From NCBI RefSeq assembly GCF_007990715.1, contig NZ_BJWY01000018.1, positions 20,372 to 84,371 on the forward strand: DNA of 64,000 nucleotides, given 5' to 3'. A program made the translations under genes and the position numbers. Shown piece after piece: positions 62,047 through 64,000 of this stretch. Every line of letters begins with the position of its first letter. Position 1 is the first letter of the stretch. The notes below the pieces were generated by a model. It was given only the letters and a program-made list of their open reading frames with translations. It was not told the DNA's origin and made no database searches. The stretch is from Nocardia seriolae NBRC 15557. GTDB lineage: Bacteria > Actinomycetota > Actinomycetes > Mycobacteriales > Mycobacteriaceae.

Positions 62047-62151
62047 TCCAATCCCCTAGCGAAATGCATTCGTTTCAGTTCGTGGAAGGGTAGCGTTCCC
62101 GCCTTACAGGGACCGGGTTACGAACGCCCCCAGTTCTCGGGGGTCGAATGC

Positions 62152-62457
62152 TCAGGACCAGCGGCGGGTGATGGTGCGGGTGTTGCGGCCGTTCCAGCAG
62201 CCGGTGTGCCAGTGGCGGCGGTCGTCTTCGCCGCCGGACTGGGCCCAGGCGACGATGTGGGGGGTACCGGGTGGGATGACGTGGTCGCAGCCGGGGCAGC
62301 GGTACGGCTTGATGGCGCGGGTGCCGGGGACCGTGCGGACGATGAAGGTTTCGTCGGTGCCGGGGCCGGGTTCGGTGCGGCCGAAGACGTCGCCCAGGGG
62401 GCGCGGTTCCCGGTGGGACCGCGCCGCGCCCTTGGCTCTGGCTTTCCGGCGGGACAT
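62152..62457 (-). CDS. Conserved actinobacterial zinc-finger-like protein downstream of nucS
   Basis: The 101-residue product has a basic N-terminus (SRRKARAKGAARSHREPRPLG) and the conserved core VPGTRAIKPYRCPGCDHVIPPGTPHIVAWAQSGGEDDRRHWHTGCWNGR. Two Cys in CPGC and the His/Cys in HWHTGCW look like one zinc site. Databases often label homologues 'ATP/GTP-binding protein', but no P-loop is visible. It is 10 bp downstream of nucS on the same strand, as in other actinobacteria. Function unknown. Confidence 0.8.
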   Translation of the reverse strand: MSRRKARAKGAARSHREPRPLGDVFGRTEPGPGTDETFIVRTVPGTRAIKPYRCPGCDHVIPPGTPHIVAWAQSGGEDDRRHWHTGCWNGRNTRTITRRWS

Positions 62458-62467
62458 GGTATCGAGG

Positions 62468-63145
62468 TTAGAACAGGCGGAATTCGTCGGACTCGGTGCC
62501 GCGGAGGGCGTCGTAATCCAGGGTGAGGCAACGGATGCCGCGGTCGGTGGCGAGGGTTTTCGCCTGCGGCTTGATCTGCTGGGCGGCGAAGACGCCGGCG
62601 ACGGGGGCCAGCAGCGGGTCGCGGTTGAGGAGTTCGAGGTAGCGGGTGAGCTGTTCGACGCCGTCGATCTCGCCGCGACGCTTGATCTCCACCGCGACCG
62701 TCGCGCCGTCGGCGTCGCGGCACAGGATGTCCACGGGACCGATGGCGGTCATGTATTCGCGGCGGATCAGCGTGTAACCCGCGCCGAGGGTTTCGATGTG
62801 CTCGGCCAGCAGCGCCTGCAGGTGCGCCTCGACGCCGTCCTTCACCAGGCCGGGATCCACGCCGAGCTCATGCTTGGAATCGAGCTCGATGTCCTCGACC
62901 GTGATGCGCAGCTCCTCGCCGCCCTTGTTGGTGACCACCCAGAGTTGGCTTGTCTCCGAGTCGGTCTCGCGCTCCTCCAGCCAGCACGGCGGGCTCATCC
63001 AGTTCAACGGCTTGTAGGAACCGCCATCGGAGTGGACCAGCACCGAGCCGTCGGCCTTCATCATCAGCAGACGACGGGCCATGGGCAGGTGGGCGGTCAG
63101 ACGGCCAACGTAATCGACCTGGCAGCGAGCAATCACAAGGCGCAC
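62468..63145 (-). CDS. nucS: Mismatch-specific endonuclease NucS (EndoMS)
   Basis: The 225-residue nuclease cuts both strands at mismatches and provides the MutS/MutL-independent mismatch repair of actinobacteria. The N-terminal DNA-binding domain begins [39 protein letters not shown]. The PD-(D/E)xK nuclease core contains [34 protein letters not shown] with Asp and the ExK pair, and the C-terminus FRLF fits a sliding-clamp-binding tail. It matches Rv1321. GTG at 63145. Confidence 0.94.
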   Translation of the reverse strand: MRLVIARCQVDYVGRLTAHLPMARRLLMMKADGSVLVHSDGGSYKPLNWMSPPCWLEERETDSETSQLWVVTNKGGEELRITVEDIELDSKHELGVDPGLVKDGVEAHLQALLAEHIETLGAGYTLIRREYMTAIGPVDILCRDADGATVAVEIKRRGEIDGVEQLTRYLELLNRDPLLAPVAGVFAAQQIKPQAKTLATDRGIRCLTLDYDALRGTESDEFRLF

Positions 63146-63168
63146 CGGTCGAGTCTAGTGACCAGGGC

Positions 63169-63903
63169 TCAGGCCAACAGCACCAGGCAGGCGAAAACGG
63201 AACCGACTGCCAGCAGCAGGGTTTCCGGCCAGTTCAGGGGATGCGAGGGCGTCACCTGGCGGCGAATCATGAGCCGGCCGACACCGAGGCCGAGGCACAG
63301 CGCGAGAAAATGACCGACATTGGTGAAGGTGTGCCACACCATCACGCCACCCAGCGCGAGGGTGAGCCAGCTTGCCGCCCAGACGAAACGGCGATGCGCG
63401 GGCAGCACCGCGATGAGCGCGCCGACAACCGCCATGGTGCCGTAGCTGACGCCGACATCCTCGACCATGGTGATGCTGTTCGGCATCAGGTGCGAGCGCA
63501 CGGCGACCCAGAGACCGACGGCGACCAGCACGGTTGCGCCGACATGGCCGATGAAGAAGGTGTGCACGAGCTTCACGGCACCGAATCGGCGCTCGGCCAA
63601 GGCCAGCAGACAGGCCAGCAGCGGGACGATGATGAAGACGGTGGCCGCGCCCTCACCCACCAGGAACGCGCTGGAGAACAGGGTCCCGAAACGGCCCTTG
63701 GTCAGGTTGTGCAGATTCGTGCTGGCGTGCAGCACGATTCGCGTCTCGTTCTTGGCGCTCACCATGGTCAGCGCCACCGTGATCAGCGTCAGCAGCCCGA
63801 CATAGCTGTACGTCGCGGGCAGCCAGAGCGCCGACAGCCGCGACCGTCTGCTCTTGACCACCGGCGTCGCCGGTGCCGCTTCGATGACCATGCCTTCGAT
63901 CAT
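63169..63903 (-). CDS. Rhomboid-like six-helix membrane protein
   Basis: The 244-residue protein has about six membrane helices after a basic cytoplasmic start. Segments are TYSYVGLLTLITVALTMV, STNLHNLTKGRFGTLFSSAFLVGEGA, EDVGVSYGTMAVVGALIAVLPAHRR and WHTFTNVGHFLALCLGLGVGRL. A GVS triplet followed by a helix, and a GH in the last core helix, are arranged like the Ser/His pair of rhomboids, and actinobacterial homologues are often called rhomboid-like. Activity is uncertain because the context of the serine is not the usual GASG. ATG at 63903. It lies 23 bp upstream of nucS on the same strand. Confidence 0.6.
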   Translation of the reverse strand: MIEGMVIEAAPATPVVKSRRSRLSALWLPATYSYVGLLTLITVALTMVSAKNETRIVLHASTNLHNLTKGRFGTLFSSAFLVGEGAATVFIIVPLLACLLALAERRFGAVKLVHTFFIGHVGATVLVAVGLWVAVRSHLMPNSITMVEDVGVSYGTMAVVGALIAVLPAHRRFVWAASWLTLALGGVMVWHTFTNVGHFLALCLGLGVGRLMIRRQVTPSHPLNWPETLLLAVGSVFACLVLLA

Positions 63904-64000
63904 TGCCGTTCTGTCCGCAACGAGACTGGTTGTCCGCTGGGAGCTTTCTGTGAATCCATAACTATCGATATGTACCTCGGATACACCCGAATGTACCCAA

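Overview
The window is high-GC actinobacterial chromosome, most likely from Nocardia or a close mycolic-acid-producing relative. The evidence is a complete yrbE/mce operon, an F420-type luciferase-like oxidoreductase, a TIGR03086/mycothiol-type protein, a NucS mismatch endonuclease, and a long block whose gene order matches, as I remember it, Mycobacterium tuberculosis Rv1321 to Rv1343c. I could not run a search, so genus and synteny statements come from memory of the families.

Left part (1-27 kb), lineage-variable. A truncated secreted-protein gene is followed by an EthA-like Baeyer-Villiger monooxygenase divergent from an AraC-type regulator. A ketosteroid-isomerase-like protein and an LLM oxidoreductase follow, then an mce operon on the minus strand (yrbEA, yrbEB, mceA-F and one Mce-associated protein, mostly with stop/start overlaps). 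Next come a ChaA-type antiporter, a VIT1/CCC1 transporter, two proline-rich single-pass membrane proteins, and three regulator/enzyme units: MDR dehydrogenase with an XRE/MmyB regulator, two FAD monooxygenases around a PadR regulator, and TetR with a DHA2 exporter and an SDR. Each unit has a clear inverted-repeat operator candidate in its intergenic space.

Middle and right part (27-63 kb), conserved housekeeping. Read from right to left this follows the M. tuberculosis order: nucS, DivIVA-like protein, methylmalonyl-CoA epimerase, fadA4, DUF3817, YbbN-like thioredoxin, glgB, glgE, glgP, dinG, pncB, clpS, DUF2017, P1 peptidase, mec, cysO, cysM, rhomboid, metallo-beta-lactamase-fold hydrolase, rph, rdgB, DUF3817, lprD. 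Interruptions include a frameshifted PaaI-type thioesterase between glgP and glgE, pncA beside pncB, an NCS2 purine permease and DoxX, an SRPBCC/AMP-ligase fusion, TrpB2, and a decayed gene pair between DUF3817 and rdgB. The murI gene expected between rhomboid and the beta-lactamase-fold gene is missing.

How the genes work together: GlgE, GlgB and GlgP make, branch and degrade alpha-glucan from maltose-1-phosphate. Mec, CysO and CysM form the protein-thiocarboxylate cysteine route; here CysO carries seven residues beyond its Gly-Gly terminus. PncA and PncB recycle nicotinamide to nicotinate mononucleotide. The Mce/YrbE proteins form a lipid importer.

The most notable non-coding signals are two families of paired repeats: a 131-bp sequence present twice in opposite orientation at gene 3' ends (27937-28067 and 30380-30510), and two long hairpin elements flanking the pncB/pncA region (36254-36343 and 38643-38744) whose inner stems differ by compensating changes. 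No rRNA, tRNA, CRISPR array, insertion sequence or prophage was recognised.
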